This document shows positions 23,701 through 38,903 of a stretch of 64,000 bases of DNA, piece by piece. The number at the start of each line of letters is the position of its first letter. Position 1 is the stretch's first letter. The translations under genes and the position numbers were made by a program. Source of the stretch: Lumbricus terrestris (Eukaryota; Annelida; Clitellata; Crassiclitellata; Lumbricidae); assembly GCA_949752735.1 (NCBI GenBank), contig OX457042.1, positions 23,922,875 through 23,986,874 on the forward strand. The letters run 5' to 3'. The notes under the pieces are model-generated. The model saw only the letters and a list, made by a program, of their open reading frames with translations, made no database searches and was not told the DNA's origin.

Positions 23701-26700
23701 TTGCACAAAAGCATCGGCAGTCAGACTCACGTCTTTGTGAAATTGTAGAGCGATAGGCCGAGCCAAACAGTGCCTAGCATGAGCAGAAGATATAAGAGAC
23801 TGTTCTCCCTGAGGCAGTCGCTGACGGCCGCATCCCCGCCGTAGCCCTTGCCACTTCCTGCCGCCTGTTCCGCCTTCAGAGCCAGATGACCGATGACGTC
23901 CTGAGTACTGGGCGTGTGGACCACATCCGTCGTCGAGATGAAGGACTTCGTGTCGTTGAGATCACATTTTGGTGAGTGATAGTTCTCTTGGAAGTCTATT
24001 AATCACAATACATTGATTCCAATTGTTTTTAAAAGCTCTAGGTGTAGTAGCCTAGGTGTAGGGCCTAGGCACACAAAGTCAGAGATTCTAAATCTGAGGC
24101 ATTGACTTCCTATTCATCTTGTTTCCCAGCGTGTTGAGTGATTTGAATGCCGGATGTCAACATTGAAGTACGGGTTCAAAGCCTAGAATACCACAGGATG
24201 ATAAGAACTAAATACCCAGGGTGCTTTACAGGAGCCTCCTAAAAAATGAGCCCTAAACAATTAAATCCACACTACTTTACTTTAATAATCTTACTTCACT
24301 CTTCCGATTTAACCATGCTGACAACCTGATAGATCTATATAAAACAAAAAGACTATAAATATAACCTTACTCTGACACACCTGACCAAACTGATTCAACT
24401 GCAAACTTAGACTGAGTGTTATTAGCAACTTCAGTAAGACTTGAGCAGCCAATTTATTTTATAAATATCTTACCATATACAACATCTTTGAAAGCATCGA
24501 CGGCAAAAGCCATTGATATGAATAATGCAAAAATCTCTTCTGTCGACCTGGCGTAAATAGATAACACAACGTTTTAAAGACAGTAACACAAGTCAACGAA
24601 GTTTGTTTGTATGTGCACTTGTTATAGCGCCCCTTCAAGCTCACTACTCAGAGGCGCTCCCGACTACAGCTCGGACACTGCATCGGAGTTTCACGCCAAA
24701 GTGCTGAGCACTTGTGAGTGAAGGACTTGCCCAAGGTTCCTACACGGTGACTTGAGGTGGATTCGAACCCACAACCCTCCGGCTGCAATGTGACAAACAT
24801 ACCCACTACACCACCACGCCCAACGAAGTAATTGCTATTATAAACAAATGTAAGTGAAGATGAAGAAGACAAATGCATTTCCGTTATGTCTCTGAAACAA
24901 ATGAATAGGGCTGTAACATGACAACCCGACACAGTAATCACAATCTTTCTAGGCTCATATGGAAACCTCTTTATCTCAAATATTTTTTTGGGTACCCAAC
25001 CCAAACTATATTGTGCCTGAAAAGCAGACCAACATAGGCTTAATTAATAATACAGTAATGAAAAACTAAATTCTCTTTTATGCAAGCATATTTTGAACAA
25101 AATTGTATTATACGAAATAATAAAGGCTCGACTTTAAACGAAATTCCTTGCAATACAATATCAGCAAAACATGTGTGATTTATCCAATTTCCTCGTAGAC
25201 CCATTATCTAACGATCACAGAAACATAGGGTTCCATGTAACACACTTTGGTAAACGCTAGTCTAACAGATCTAAGTACTAAACTTAGAGCCTAGTGCAAC
25301 TTTAGCCAAGTCATATTACCAAGTGTTTCACTAAAGAATTTGTTTTAGCTATGAAACCCTTTTGACCTCATGCATTAGATGTGGTGCTACATAAATATAT
25401 TAAAAAATAAATTAAAAAATTAACCTTGTGCACCATTTCATGAGTTTACTAGCGTCTGTGAATGCATAGATGAGCAGGAAGAACGAATTCCAAAGACCAA
25501 TACACGCAAACATTCCAACGAAATCTAGATCCCAATCCTCACAGATGTTAAATATCACTACAAACAACAAGGCAATGTGATCCATGTATTAGGACAATTT
25601 ATAGTGCTAATCAAGGTAATTTTACACACAAAATTACATTCGAGCAGTATAAATACACCTAATAATAATAATAATAAATACGTCGCTCTTCTAAACACAC
25701 ATTTCTTTGTTCCTCTAGCCCTTGAGACCTTAGGTTCAATTTGCTCTAATGGCCTAAAATTTTTGTCAGATTTAGGCCGCATCCTAACTTGTTTTCTGTT
25801 GCAACGCCTCTCTATAACTGTCAACTCGGTGGATCATGTTTGCCTCGGGGGCAAAAAAGGGGACAAAATAATAATAATAATAATAACAGCAACACATATG
25901 TGTTCATTATTTCAAAATGACATAAAGATGGTTATGATTACAATAATTCATAGTATGAATGGATGATTACTGTACAGTGTACATATGTTATTACAGGAGT
26001 CGAATATAACTATTCTGGCAGCCTTGCAAGGTTCCATCATGTCCTGCTACCCATTTTACCAATGTCATCTGACGAATGAAAGGCTGAGTGGATCTATGGG
26101 GGAGGGGGGTAGAGAGGAATGACCCTGCATCGTTGCTGATCTCCTGCTCCATGTGCCAGAATAATTATCATTACTCTAAACCCTCTCTCTCCTCGTTTAC
26201 CAAATTTCACCTTAATTAAAGACAATTTCAATGTAACTTGTTTTCTGGTCCATTTTTCGTTCAACAATCAATACTTCATGCACATTAAATGCGAAAAATG
26301 TAATCAGCATTGACAGCACGAATGGTAATTCATCATGCGATCAGACAATTCAGAGCTGCAAAGCTTGCTGTCTTAGCCATCACTGCTAAGCAAATCGACT
26401 GCCAATCACAGCAGCTAAGTCGCTAGTCAACATGTCTTACGTTCAGCATAAGCTGCTGTCGTGCGGAGAGTGAGTCAGCTTCTCATTGCAATGACAACCA
26501 ACATAGATTTATTCCCTGATGTCTGCAAGTTCACATCAAACCCATCCATATTTCCCCAGAGGGTAATGCCTTGAGCCAAATCAACCACATGGACGATTTA
26601 GTACAGTCCCAACTGCCAATCAAAGTTCTGCACGTTCTGCATCAGGAACCTAGATTATGTAATTATTGTTCTGAATTATTTGGACGCATGATATTCCTCA

Positions 26701-26746
26701 TGCTCTGTCTTTCAAAACAGTTTCAGTCAGTTTCTGAGCAGCTTAT

Positions 26747-26801
<55 letters not shown>

Positions 26802-27403
26802 TAATGATGATGATGATGACAATTTTTATATATGGAGCCATTACAAGGGCGCCTCACAGCTAAATAGCAGTAGAGAAGGCTTTAGAAAAAAGTCTCAGGT
26901 CTATTTTTTGTCTGAGGTCTATATTTTTAAGAGTCAACAATTAAGCTGCTCAAAAGGTGGGAGGAATACATTGCCATAAATGAAACCTAAAAATACTAAT
27001 CTCAACTCAATCACATCAAATCAAGGCTTAATGCCTTGCTTGGAAGAAATCCCCATCTCAATACAAGAATTACACCATCTGCAGATGCAGAAACGCATTG
27101 AGCATAATAAGATCCTCATCCATATGTACAATTTCCTTGCTGGCTGTGGAATTGTGTGATTTGGCCTCAATCATTCCTGGCCACAGATTTTTTCATTCTA
27201 CTGCACAAAATGATATTATTGTTCCCCAATGAGAACTTTCACAGTTCAGCACAGAAGTTTCGCAGTAGTTGAACCAAATTTCTGGAATAGGTTGCCCAGC
27301 TTACAACAAGAGCCTATTTTTGCACCTCTATAACATAAGCGCTTCAAAACCATTTTTACTTGACCCTGGTTTCACAGTTAAATCGGGAGTTTCCATTTAA
27401 AAG

Positions 27404-27436
<33 letters not shown>

Positions 27437-30400
27437 TCCACATTAGCTTCACATGATAATAAATGGGATAGAAAAGGTAAATAAAATGTTCAGCATCAAC
27501 ATTATTGATTCAGTTTCTCTCTAATTAACCCTTTACCGGTTCATTTTTAAAGTTTAAGCCTGTTTTCAGCGGATATTCTCGGGGCAAACAGGTGAAAGAT
27601 TAATAAGTCTTTCTCTCTGTCTCATTGAAACAGAAAACTTGGATGAGATACAACAGTCAAACACTGTATAATACTTTAAAAAATCCCTACTCTAAAAGCA
27701 AATCGAAAACAAATGCAGCTCATTGTTAAAATGTTGAGGTCCCATGAGAGCATGGGTCAATACAGCAGGCAGATATTAAAGATCTCAAAACTTCTGCAAA
27801 ATACAGCCTGGGTAATTGAGTACACTCTGAGCAGGCACTTGACAACTCTTCAGTCTGTTATTGGATAATAAATCAACACTTCAATGGCCAAAAGTGAGTT
27901 CCACTATGCACTTAAACCTAATTCAGAGTTAGTTTGGCACCAACCGTACCAATGGCACCCACAAGGAGATGATTCAGCTCGCCAGGATGACAGCACATTA
28001 ATTCCACTACTCTCCCATCAATCCCAAAGACTAAATAAATTTGTCAGTCAATGGGTTTCACTGATTCATAACTGTCAACTCACAGAAACAGAAATTTTGT
28101 CATATGCTATACAGTATACATGGATCATGGGAAAAATATATATGCATACATGATTGCATATATATAGATAATATGTATATATATATATACACACACACAG
28201 ATATATTCAAGATAATCCGCCTTGGCTGTACATCGAATGTTGATTTGGTACTGGAATTCATCATTACGAACAGAAATCCATCAACATCTAACACAAGGCA
28301 GACACACTCATGCACGCATGGAACACAACTAATGATTTTCAATCCGCCGCAGCAGAAAATAGTATGTTCCCGGAGTTTGTTGCATTTATAGCAAAATCTG
28401 ATAAAAAGCTTCTAAAATGCCATTACAAAAAATGCACCAGGCATCGATAGCATCACAATCACAATCCGTTCAATTCCATAGATCTGTCCAATGGCAGAGA
28501 AAGAAGTCTAAGTATGATAAGTCTACTGAAACATAAAACATCCTAAGTTGAGATTTGAAAGATCCCAAGGCCTTACTATAACACCCATAGATCCCGGACC
28601 TGGCGCCAAAACTGACCACAGAACCCAACTTGTGCCAAGCTTGATTTTGTATAGTGGCAGGAAATATGCGTGTTTCTCCGATACGTTTTTTGGTAGGAGA
28701 CTTGCATGAACAATTTTGAAAAGTGTGACAGACCTTTAGTGTAGAGGGCGAGAGGTGCTGTTGTTAGCAGTATAACCATTGGCTGACCTCCGAATATTGC
28801 AAACACGAGTCCACCAATTGTCTGCGAGTAAATAACTTTCTTAACATCTGTAATTCAAAAAACAAACTTCTGGTCCTGAAAAGCAGAATTGGCATCTAAG
28901 TAATTGATCTCAAACAATTGCACAAGTTACTGATATTCAACATCTGCAAAATGGGTTCTTTCCATGATATTAAACTATGCCATCCTTCTTTAATGTAATC
29001 CAATGCAACTGAATAGAAGCAGTCAGACATGTTCTGGCTTTCTCGCAGAGCGATATACTTATGAACAGTACATAAAAACGCTTCACCATCAAAATAACAA
29101 TAATACCAAACATAAATATCTTAGGGAACCATTGGATACGTTGCATAAGCACCATGCTGTCTGTGTTTCTGATCCTACATGTCAAAGGCAGCCATTTATC
29201 AGCCAGCCATCACACCCCTGTCTCGATACTCATAGCGGCCCAAGAGTATAAGCTGAAAGCCTTCCATCAATGGTGTTTGCGGACAATCACGCAAATTCAA
29301 TAGTCTGCAAACACTACCACCAACCCAGAAAGCCGCAGGCGCACGAGACAGATATTGATCACAGAGATGATTAAAACAAAGAAGACTTCAGACGTTTGGG
29401 CACTCTGAACGAAAGCTGTGATAGAATCCAGCATCAGACTTGATTTTTCCACCCCATCCCTCATGGAGCTGGAAGAAACCCATCACAGGGTCTATGCTTC
29501 CAGACAGATATATGTTGATCTTCACCCAGTGAACTATGGGCTACACACAGATTAGAGACAAGACCAGGACCAGGACAGTTGTCAGAGTCGTGGGCAATGC
29601 ATTTAATGCATGCGTGTATTAGGACACACATTTTAAAGCTCATTCATTTCACAATTTAAATCTACCTGTATGATGACCATGGCCTGCACATCAACAACAT
29701 CCTATTTCAATCCAATAAATATTCGTCAGTTTCCTTTTACAGTAGATTGCATCAAGCCCCTTTGCATGCCTCTACACACAAAGAACAGACTACACTCTTA
29801 ATTAAGAATGCCCCCAAAAGGCACTGACATATGACTAACTGTAGGACATGCTACATTTGGCCAACACTGATTTTACTATTATAATTCATTGAGTTTAACC
29901 CAAAATATGTCAGAAATCATAAATCTCCAACAACTTTAGCATTTCTCCTTTAAAAAATCTTTTCATTTCTGCTTAAATACTCTTCCACCATGCCCCCATT
30001 CGTCACTACAGGTTCCTTGCCTTAGAACTTTGCCAACATTATTATCACTATACTTCTACCGATCTGCTGCTTCACTTCCATCCATCCGTATGTTTTGTAC
30101 GGTTTAGCTAGAACCTTGCCAGTTCAAGGTGCATCACTGATGAAATGCATATCTGCTACGGCAAGTCTGTAAAGACTGTGGCAAGCCTGTAAAGACTCAC
30201 CATTCCCACCATTCGTGCCTGTTTGCATCAGCATGAGTTCAATTTTAATCTCTTGCCTATAACTAACATCAGGACAAGTCACTGAGTTGATTTTTGTCAG
30301 ATTAATTGATTCCTTTGGACTGACGAAAACTTCACAGTCATCATAAAAAAACTTGCAGAAACCTTGAAATGCTTTGCAAAACTCTTGTGCTAGAATTTTT

Positions 30401-33400
30401 AAACACATCAGGAAATCGAACTGCAGACTGACCAGTAGTAGGTCTTGACTCGACACTGGCACGACTTCTTAACCCATTAGTGCCCAGCGTCCGTTATAAC
30501 GGACGCTTAGAAAACCCGTTGCCAGAATAAAATGCAACTGCATAACATGGTCATCACTATTTTATTAAATTGGTGGGTCAATTGGCTATAGATTCCACTA
30601 TTGTGATTGCCGGATTATGTGAATTGGAAATATTTTATTGCTTGTGCAAATGTGTCTACTTTAGCATGTCGAAAATCCTCGCTACCACTAGTAATTATAT
30701 TTATGTTTGGTATTGAACGAGGAGGAATTTAGAGAAAGTGTAAATGTTGTTTATAGTAGCCATATGGGTCAATATGCTGACAAAATATTATCCCAATTAC
30801 CGCAAGTTTTCCTATGGAAATTTCGATTGCAATGTAAGCGTCCGTTATAACGGACGTCGGGCACTAGCCCAGAGATTACGTTTCCTACAGCAAGTCTCCA
30901 AGCGTCATTGTTCCAACAATTACCTCCGTCATTGCATCGCTTGTAATATGAAGTAAGCATCAGCCTGCAATTTATTCAGACTGGCGACTCACTATTTTGA
31001 CATGCATCTTGGAGACTTTTGCACTTCTGACATGAGTTTGGGTACGCAGTGCATTTACTTGAGGAACCTGTACTTGAGGAACCTGAACAGTGTATACACA
31101 GGTCAATTGACCTTGAAACCCATAGCAACCAGGTGCAAAGAACTAGTATCATGTCTCACTATACTGATGAAATGCTGGCGTGACCGCTGTGTTGTAAGAG
31201 GCTTCCCCACCCCCACACCCTCGCGGGGAGACCGTACTCAATCCCTGTCCTTCCTCTCCCCGGCCGACCATCCCCTCCTGACGTAGGCTTTGGCTCATTT
31301 CATCTGTTTGGCACATGGTTCAAGATGCTCTCACCCTGTATAGGATATAAATCCTAATGTAGTTTCCAGTGCATGAACTTTTGGGATGGTGGACGAAGGT
31401 CGTGTGAAAGGATAGTCACACATCCAGAAGAAAGCCATGTCTGTTTTGCAAATTTCCATGTTCCATGGGTGGTGTAGATAAGTAAGATCGGTGCTATGCT
31501 TGTTGCATGATATGAATCAGCCAACGGCAATTGTGATGTCCAATGAGTCTACCTGTTTGACATAGCTTGGTATCTTCTGCAAAGTTTACTATGGCATCAG
31601 AAGTTTGACTGCAGGTAACAGATGGCTGTAAGTGTACACAAGTGTCATGGCGTACCATTCAGTACTCAAATGCTTGGCGTACCATCCATCCATGGTCAAC
31701 GTGCTGCTGCAGTAGGCCTACTATAAACCTGATGTACGATGCCATGGTAACAATCATTGGAATGTACTAGGAAACACAAACAGCCATTGCAAGGCTTGAG
31801 AAATGTGATGGAAACCATTATCCTGGGAGCCACAAGTGCTATCACATTACATGAAACGCTCGTAAATAAGCTGGTGCCCTGCACCTGGCATTAGATAAGT
31901 GGAGATTATAAGCTCATATAGTAAATAGATATTGCAAATCATCAAAAACATTCACCAAGAATTGTATGAAATAAGAAGGATGCTTGGTTCTGCAACGGTA
32001 ACCTAAGCACTAGGCTAGTGCCCGACGTCCGTTATAACGGACAGTATGGAAAGTACTCATATTGTAGCAGGAATCAATAAATAAGTTCCCAGCCATGTTA
32101 CTGCACCAAGTTGTTGAGAATACTGAAACTGCAACTTAATTTGTTGGGTTTTACCACTTTGGGCACTAATGGGTTAATTAACGGTCTGTATGGATTTGAA
32201 TGGAATATGAATTACCAGGTACACTCAAAGGCTAAAAATAATACCAGTTATTTGAATGATACCAAATAAGCCCTCAGTCTTCAGACTGGGCATCTGAGCA
32301 GTTTGCGTATAAAGGTGTAACAAAGTGTGTTACCTGTGCTGCACGACTGCAAGAAAGCAAGCAGACAGAGACAGAAAGACAAGACGGAGAAAAGCAAGAC
32401 ACAGACAGAAACAAAGAAACAGATACAGTGAGAAACAGATTGACAAACATAGACAGAGACAGACAGACAGACAAAGACACAGATACAGTGACACACAGAT
32501 TGACAAACATAGACAGAGACAGACAGACAGACAGAGGAATCAAATCCATTACCAATCTGTCCCTTGCCAGTCGACCCGCTTGTGTTATTGTAGTAGAGCA
32601 CTCCAAGAGCAATTGCAGGAAGTATGCAGGCAAAGTAGAGGAAGAACGTTGTGGAAACAGTCTTGTGCAAAGTATTCGCTCCACAGAGACCTAAACAAAA
32701 AAATATTGAAAATATCAGGTCCTCAGAATTAATATAAAAACAAACCAAGAAAACTTGTGCTTCAGTCATGGTACAATTAAATAAAGTATAAAATTTCTTT
32801 GTTAGAACTCTAATGACAAAATTAAACAAAACAGAAAATATCAGTGGTTCTCCAATGGTAAAATGGATAAAAATAATATATTAGTGGCTCTCTAATATTA
32901 ATGGCAAACCTAAACAAAATAAAAGTTAGTGGTTCTCTAATGGCAAAATAAAAAAAGTGGTTTTCTAAAGATAAAATTTAAATTTAAAAAATCTGGTTCT
33001 CTAACATTAAAATTAAACAAAATAATGAAAAGTCTAAGAAAATAATCAAATCTAAGGTCTATTCAGGGTAAAATCAGCAAAACAATGACATAAAAATGAA
33101 ACATTCCAAAGCCCTGACTCATTTACTATAGATGGTCTTGAGATTAAGGACAAAAAATTAATTGCTGCAAGCTTTAATGATTATTTCACAGAAATTGGTC
33201 CTAAATTAGCCACAGAAATTGGGAACAGTAAGTGTAATTATAAGGACTTTCTCACGGAATCTTCTCATAACTCAATGGGCATACAATTAACCACACCAAC
33301 CGAAGTGATCTCGCTTGCCAGTACAATTAAAGACACTCACTCTTGCGGTGAGGATGGAATTGATCCACATGTTGCCAAGTTTACTATTGATGAAATCTCA

Positions 33401-36400
33401 ATTCCTCTTGCACGTATTATTAATTGCTCCATTTTAACAGGTAGTGTTCCAAATAAACTAAAAATTGCAAAGGTGATACCCATTTTTAAGACAGGAGAGT
33501 CCAATAAACTTAGTAATTATAGGCCTATATCAGTATTACCCTATTTTTCCAAATATTTTGAAAAAATAATGCATATGAGATTAACAAATTACCTGGAATC
33601 AAAAAAGACGATAACTAACAGCCAATATGGTTTCAGAACAGGTCACTCCACATTCATGGCGCTATTAGAAATGCATAAAAAAATTACAGAGGCTATTGAT
33701 AATAAGCTATTCTCGATCGGGATATTTTTTGACTTATCCAAAGCCTTCGACACTGTCGATCATAAGATTCTGATTGGTAAACTTGAGCACTATGGTGTCA
33801 GAGGGATTGCACTTGCATGGTTCTGTGACTATCTTCATAACAGAAAACAATATGTCTCATATGATAATCATCTCTCGGAGCAATTGAGTATCAGATGTGG
33901 AGTGCCACAAGGGTCGATATTAGGGCCACTGCTATTTCTGATATACATAAATGACATTACAAATTCTTCATCAAACTTTCATTTCATAATTTTTGCAGAT
34001 GATACCAATGCATTTCTATCTGATAAATCTCTTGAATTGTTGTATGCCAGAGCGGGCAAGGAATTAGATTGTCTTTCTGAATGGTTTAAGGCCAATAAAT
34101 TATCCTTAAACTTATCTAAAACTAATTACATTATATTTCGTTCCAAAAATAAAATCCTCCCGATCCTTAATACTGGTATCAAAATTGATAGCAAAGAAAT
34201 TACCCAAGTCGCTACTACAAAATTTCTAGGTGTCTATGTTGATGAACACTTGACTTTCAATGACCATGTTTCAATAATAACTAAAAAAGTTGCTAAAAAC
34301 ATTGGGATCATCTACCGGATTCGACATGTGTTACAGAGACCTATCCTGATCAACCTGTATAACACTCTTATTCTTCCTTACTTCTCCTATTGCAATATTA
34401 TCTGGGCCTCAAACTATCACTCTCACTTGACCAGACTAATTCTACTTCAGAAGCGTATTGTTCGGATTATTTGTGGTCTTAAATATAATGAAAGTACCTC
34501 TACATACTTTAGAAAACTTAGAATATTGTCATTGTCAAATATAAATGAGTTGCAGATTGGGACATTTATGTATAGATTTAAACATAAGTTATTACCGGAA
34601 TCGTTTACTAAATACTTCCACTGTAATATGGATGTTCACAGTCACTACACCAGATCCTGTAATAAATACCATAAAGATTTTGCACGTACTAAAACTAGGC
34701 AGTTTTGTATCTCATATCGTGGACCCTGTGTGTGGAATTCTTTACCTGTTTCTTTGACTAATGTGCCTACTGTACGAATATTTAAAAGAGAATTTAAACA
34801 GCATCTGATTGGGTTGAAATGAAGACATTTTTGACAGATATTGATATAACTTTGAAGATATTTTGGTTGCTGCTTGTTCATCGTTGCTACCTACTTAAAT
34901 TTAGTGAAATTTCAAATTGGGTTCCCTGGCAGCGGAGCATTGTTGCTCCTTTAGGGATGACCCTTTGACACCGAGAAGAAAGCTTGCGGGTAGACACTGT
35001 GTTTGTTTGTTTATTTTATTTCTGTAAAACTGCTTTAATCTATTGATGCTGTGATGCTCTGTTGATATTGGTGTCAATAAAATGTCTTGAGTTGAGTTGA
35101 GTTGAATTTCTGGACAATGCAGAGAAAACTAAATAAAATATTAACATTTATAGTGCACTCTGCAGGGTGCAACAAAATTATAGGTTCACTCAACTGTAAG
35201 TTAGGCGTTAAGAAATACATATAGAGCACCATAAAATATTAAGCACAAAAATAGGTACAACATTGCATTTCAAGTGTGCGCCTTGCAATATAGCGGGCAA
35301 TGGTGCAATAAAATATTGTCAAAATTTCTAAGTAGCACTGAAAATTTGACACATAATACTGATACCACATAGGTAAGTTTTCTTTGATTTAAAAATCATT
35401 AGAATAAACTCAATAATCATAAAATGGCGAAGATACATCCAGTTGTATTGCTTTCACAGTAGCTTTTACCACAGTCATGTTCATTATCAAGGGCCAAGGG
35501 GCTATAGGACAAGCACAAGATTAATGCAACATGAAAACATCAGACACTAATGCAGCCCATACACACCAACTATTTGATAATTGTATTGTATTGCATCGTA
35601 TTCAAATATTTATAAAGCACATTCGTTAAAGTCCACAAAAGACACAAGATAGCTAAAAAGAGACAGAAATCCAATAGGATAAAGGCACCGACAGACCAAG
35701 ACAGTGAGCGGCAGAGACAGGGACAGTTCCCCAGGGAGTTGGTAAATAAGATTAAAGAGACGAGCCCTAAACGACATCAAGGAACGGCTATGCAACAAAT
35801 TGATGGAAGACAGGCTGGAAAAGCGCAACCTTCTGACTGGAAAGGCATGACCAGCGAGAAGCATGTTCGCACCCACCCGATGGATGCTATGCCCCTCCCT
35901 CGCCTGATGTTTGAGACCACACGACTGCGGGGATGGGACAACAACAACAACAACAACAACAACAATAAGATTGATGACTACGTGTACGGTGAAGATCAGT
36001 GAAATGCAATTCTCTGAGACAAGATGAACTTTCATTTTCATGTGAAGATGAATCTTACTGGGATTAAAAAGTGTCAAGATGACGTTATAACACCAAAGAC
36101 GCCTAGGAAATATAAAGGTCATTGGTTGCAGGCTCTATAGAAGCTCATTTGAGGCATAAACATAAAGGTAACACAACTGATCTATAGAAGTTAAAAGGCA
36201 ATGGTAGCACACATACACTCATGCAAGCCCACACATGTAAGCACACACACAATACACTGCATCTGGATACAAGCAACGGAAATGATAACAGGTTTGTATG
36301 TATGTATGTATGTATGTATGTATGTATGTATGTATGTATGTATGTATGTATGTATGTATGTATCTGGACATTTATATAACGCCTTACAATAACCTCACAA

Positions 36401-38862
36401 AGGTGCCTATAACCTCACAAAGGTGTATATAACCTCACACAGATGCTTATAGCCTCACAAAGGTGCTTTTAACCTCATGAAGGTGCTTACAACCTCATGG
36501 AGGCACTTACATACAACCTCATGAAGGCACTTATAACCTTATGAAGTCTCTTATAACCTCATGAAGGCTCTTCCCTCCCTCTACAGAAAATCCTCCAAAG
36601 CAAGGTCAACGAATCAGTTGGCTGATACACAAACATGCACACAGCAATCCATGACACTGCTTGAATCTTTCGTCGTGTTCTCGCACTCATTTATCAACCA
36701 ATAAGGGGTGGATGCACAGTGAATGCCAGGCAGAGAGTACCCTTGCATCGTCTTCTATACACGCATTATGGGTTCAGTGGGACACTGCAGAGACAAATAA
36801 TTCATAGCCTTTGACGAAAGCTGATTTAGCAGACGTACTACATTGGATGAGAGAATCCGGTTACACAAGAATCGCAGTAATTGGAAGTGGCTGCAGACCA
36901 AGACTAATGCTCTTTGACAGTAGATTGAGGCTCTGAAAGGGACAGAAGGCTGATGCCGGTAATCCCAGTTGATTTCAAAGAGGTTCCTGAATGAATTGTC
37001 TGAACAGATTACAGAAGGAATTAATCGCCTGATCATTATGGCAGAAAACAAACATTGAGAAACGAAAAAAGAAATGTCTAAATGAAAATCCGGCTTAACA
37101 TTATTGTGACTAACCACATCATTCATCGTAATAGGCATCTAGGATATTAAACTCGTTAAGAACCCATCATGTGGACCTTTTAATAGAATTCATTAAGTTA
37201 ATTGATTTAATTGACCCATTTGCAATACTGCTAACAAGTTATCGTATCTAGCCATCTCGCTAAAAATGCTTCATGTGGATATTTCAAAATTTCACTTAAC
37301 TTAATCAATTTAATTTACCGTACTCATTTGCAATACTGCTTATCAGTTGTCGTTTTATTGTGTAATTAAAAAACGCCCGAGGTTGGGTCGTGAGCGCCCC
37401 CGAGTAGTAACCTTGAAGAGTCAATACAGAAATCTCCGTAATGTACGAATGAATCTTATCTAGACATCTACTGTATTGGGACTTACTAAGAATCAATCAT
37501 ATGAACCTTCTACAATTAATCTACTGGGCCTTTCAGTAACTTTGATGACATTACTTCCCAACTTGTGAATAGCAAATTTGATGCCAGACAGGAATAATAC
37601 CTTAAAAGGCCAAGGAAAATAGGTCTAAACTAGTTTTTAAATTTTAAAGAAGCCTGTAGCCTGTAGTGTTCCTGGTCACCTGAAGAGACTGATGCACATC
37701 CAGTAGAATTGAGATGGAAACAAACTACACATGCATCAATGCACGGATTTTTCAGAGCATCAAAAGGCAACACACATAACCAACCCTCAGCTGAAAACAT
37801 TGAAGAACCCTGCAGTGTGGAGACATACCGTCGGTGTAGTCAGACAAGTAGTGAGGCATTCGTCGCTTCCAGTCATCTCGTAATCCCTGTGCAAAGCAGT
37901 ACTTGTTCCGAGCTACCTGAAACGTTCAAACAAACTAAAGCAACCAACCGAATAGTCTTTCAATAAGACAATCGTCTGTAATTTCATCACAGTGACTTTT
38001 ATTGTACTTGGTCACTTTTGTCATTCACTATGTTGATTTTGCAAAGATTTCGTCATGGCCACCTCACATCGTCAACTCAATATATTAGTTGGAGTCCCTA
38101 GACAGCGGGATTATTTTATCCCTTTAGGGCCTCCCCTTTTTGTAACCAATGAGCAAGATGTGTAAACCTGTCATTTATACTTTGGTTGCAAAATAAAAAT
38201 ATTTGATTGATTTTATTGTTTGATTGATTAATCTTGCTTAATATTAGGCATTAACGAATAAGCTAGGACAGTCTGATTAATTTTCTCATTTACAATACAG
38301 TCCATCAGTAAACTAATCGAGGTTTAATTTATTTTATTTATTTAAGAAATAGATACTTTTCTAGCAATGTAGTGTTCAGCCAAGCAAGGTAAACAGTTGT
38401 AAAGAATTTTTTTTAAACCTCAAGAAACATAAAATGCAATGTGCAAGAGCTCACAGTGCTTACAGTGAGTGAACTGCTCAGCAAAGCGTTGTTCAGTAAC
38501 CATTTTATTCTAATCTAATGTAATAACGTCTACCACAACACTTTAATATTTAAATAACGCATTAACTGCTGACACACTAATGCCTATAATGGACAATACA
38601 GTCAATTCGATTGGGAGTATTCAGCGGTTGCACCATCTGGAATGAACTTCCTCTCTGCAGCGACATAATCTCACAAGGGACACTTCATGCTTCCGCCTCT
38701 TTATCAATACTTGAAAACTGTTCCCTTTTGCTGGGGTTGGATCTGGAGCACTTCTCAGCAGACATCAAATGGAAGCAGTGCACAAATTAAGAAATTGAAC
38801 AAGTGAATGGATACGTGAATTATGGTTCATCAGTGAATGGATACGTGAATTATGGTTCATCA

Positions 38863-38903
<41 letters not shown>

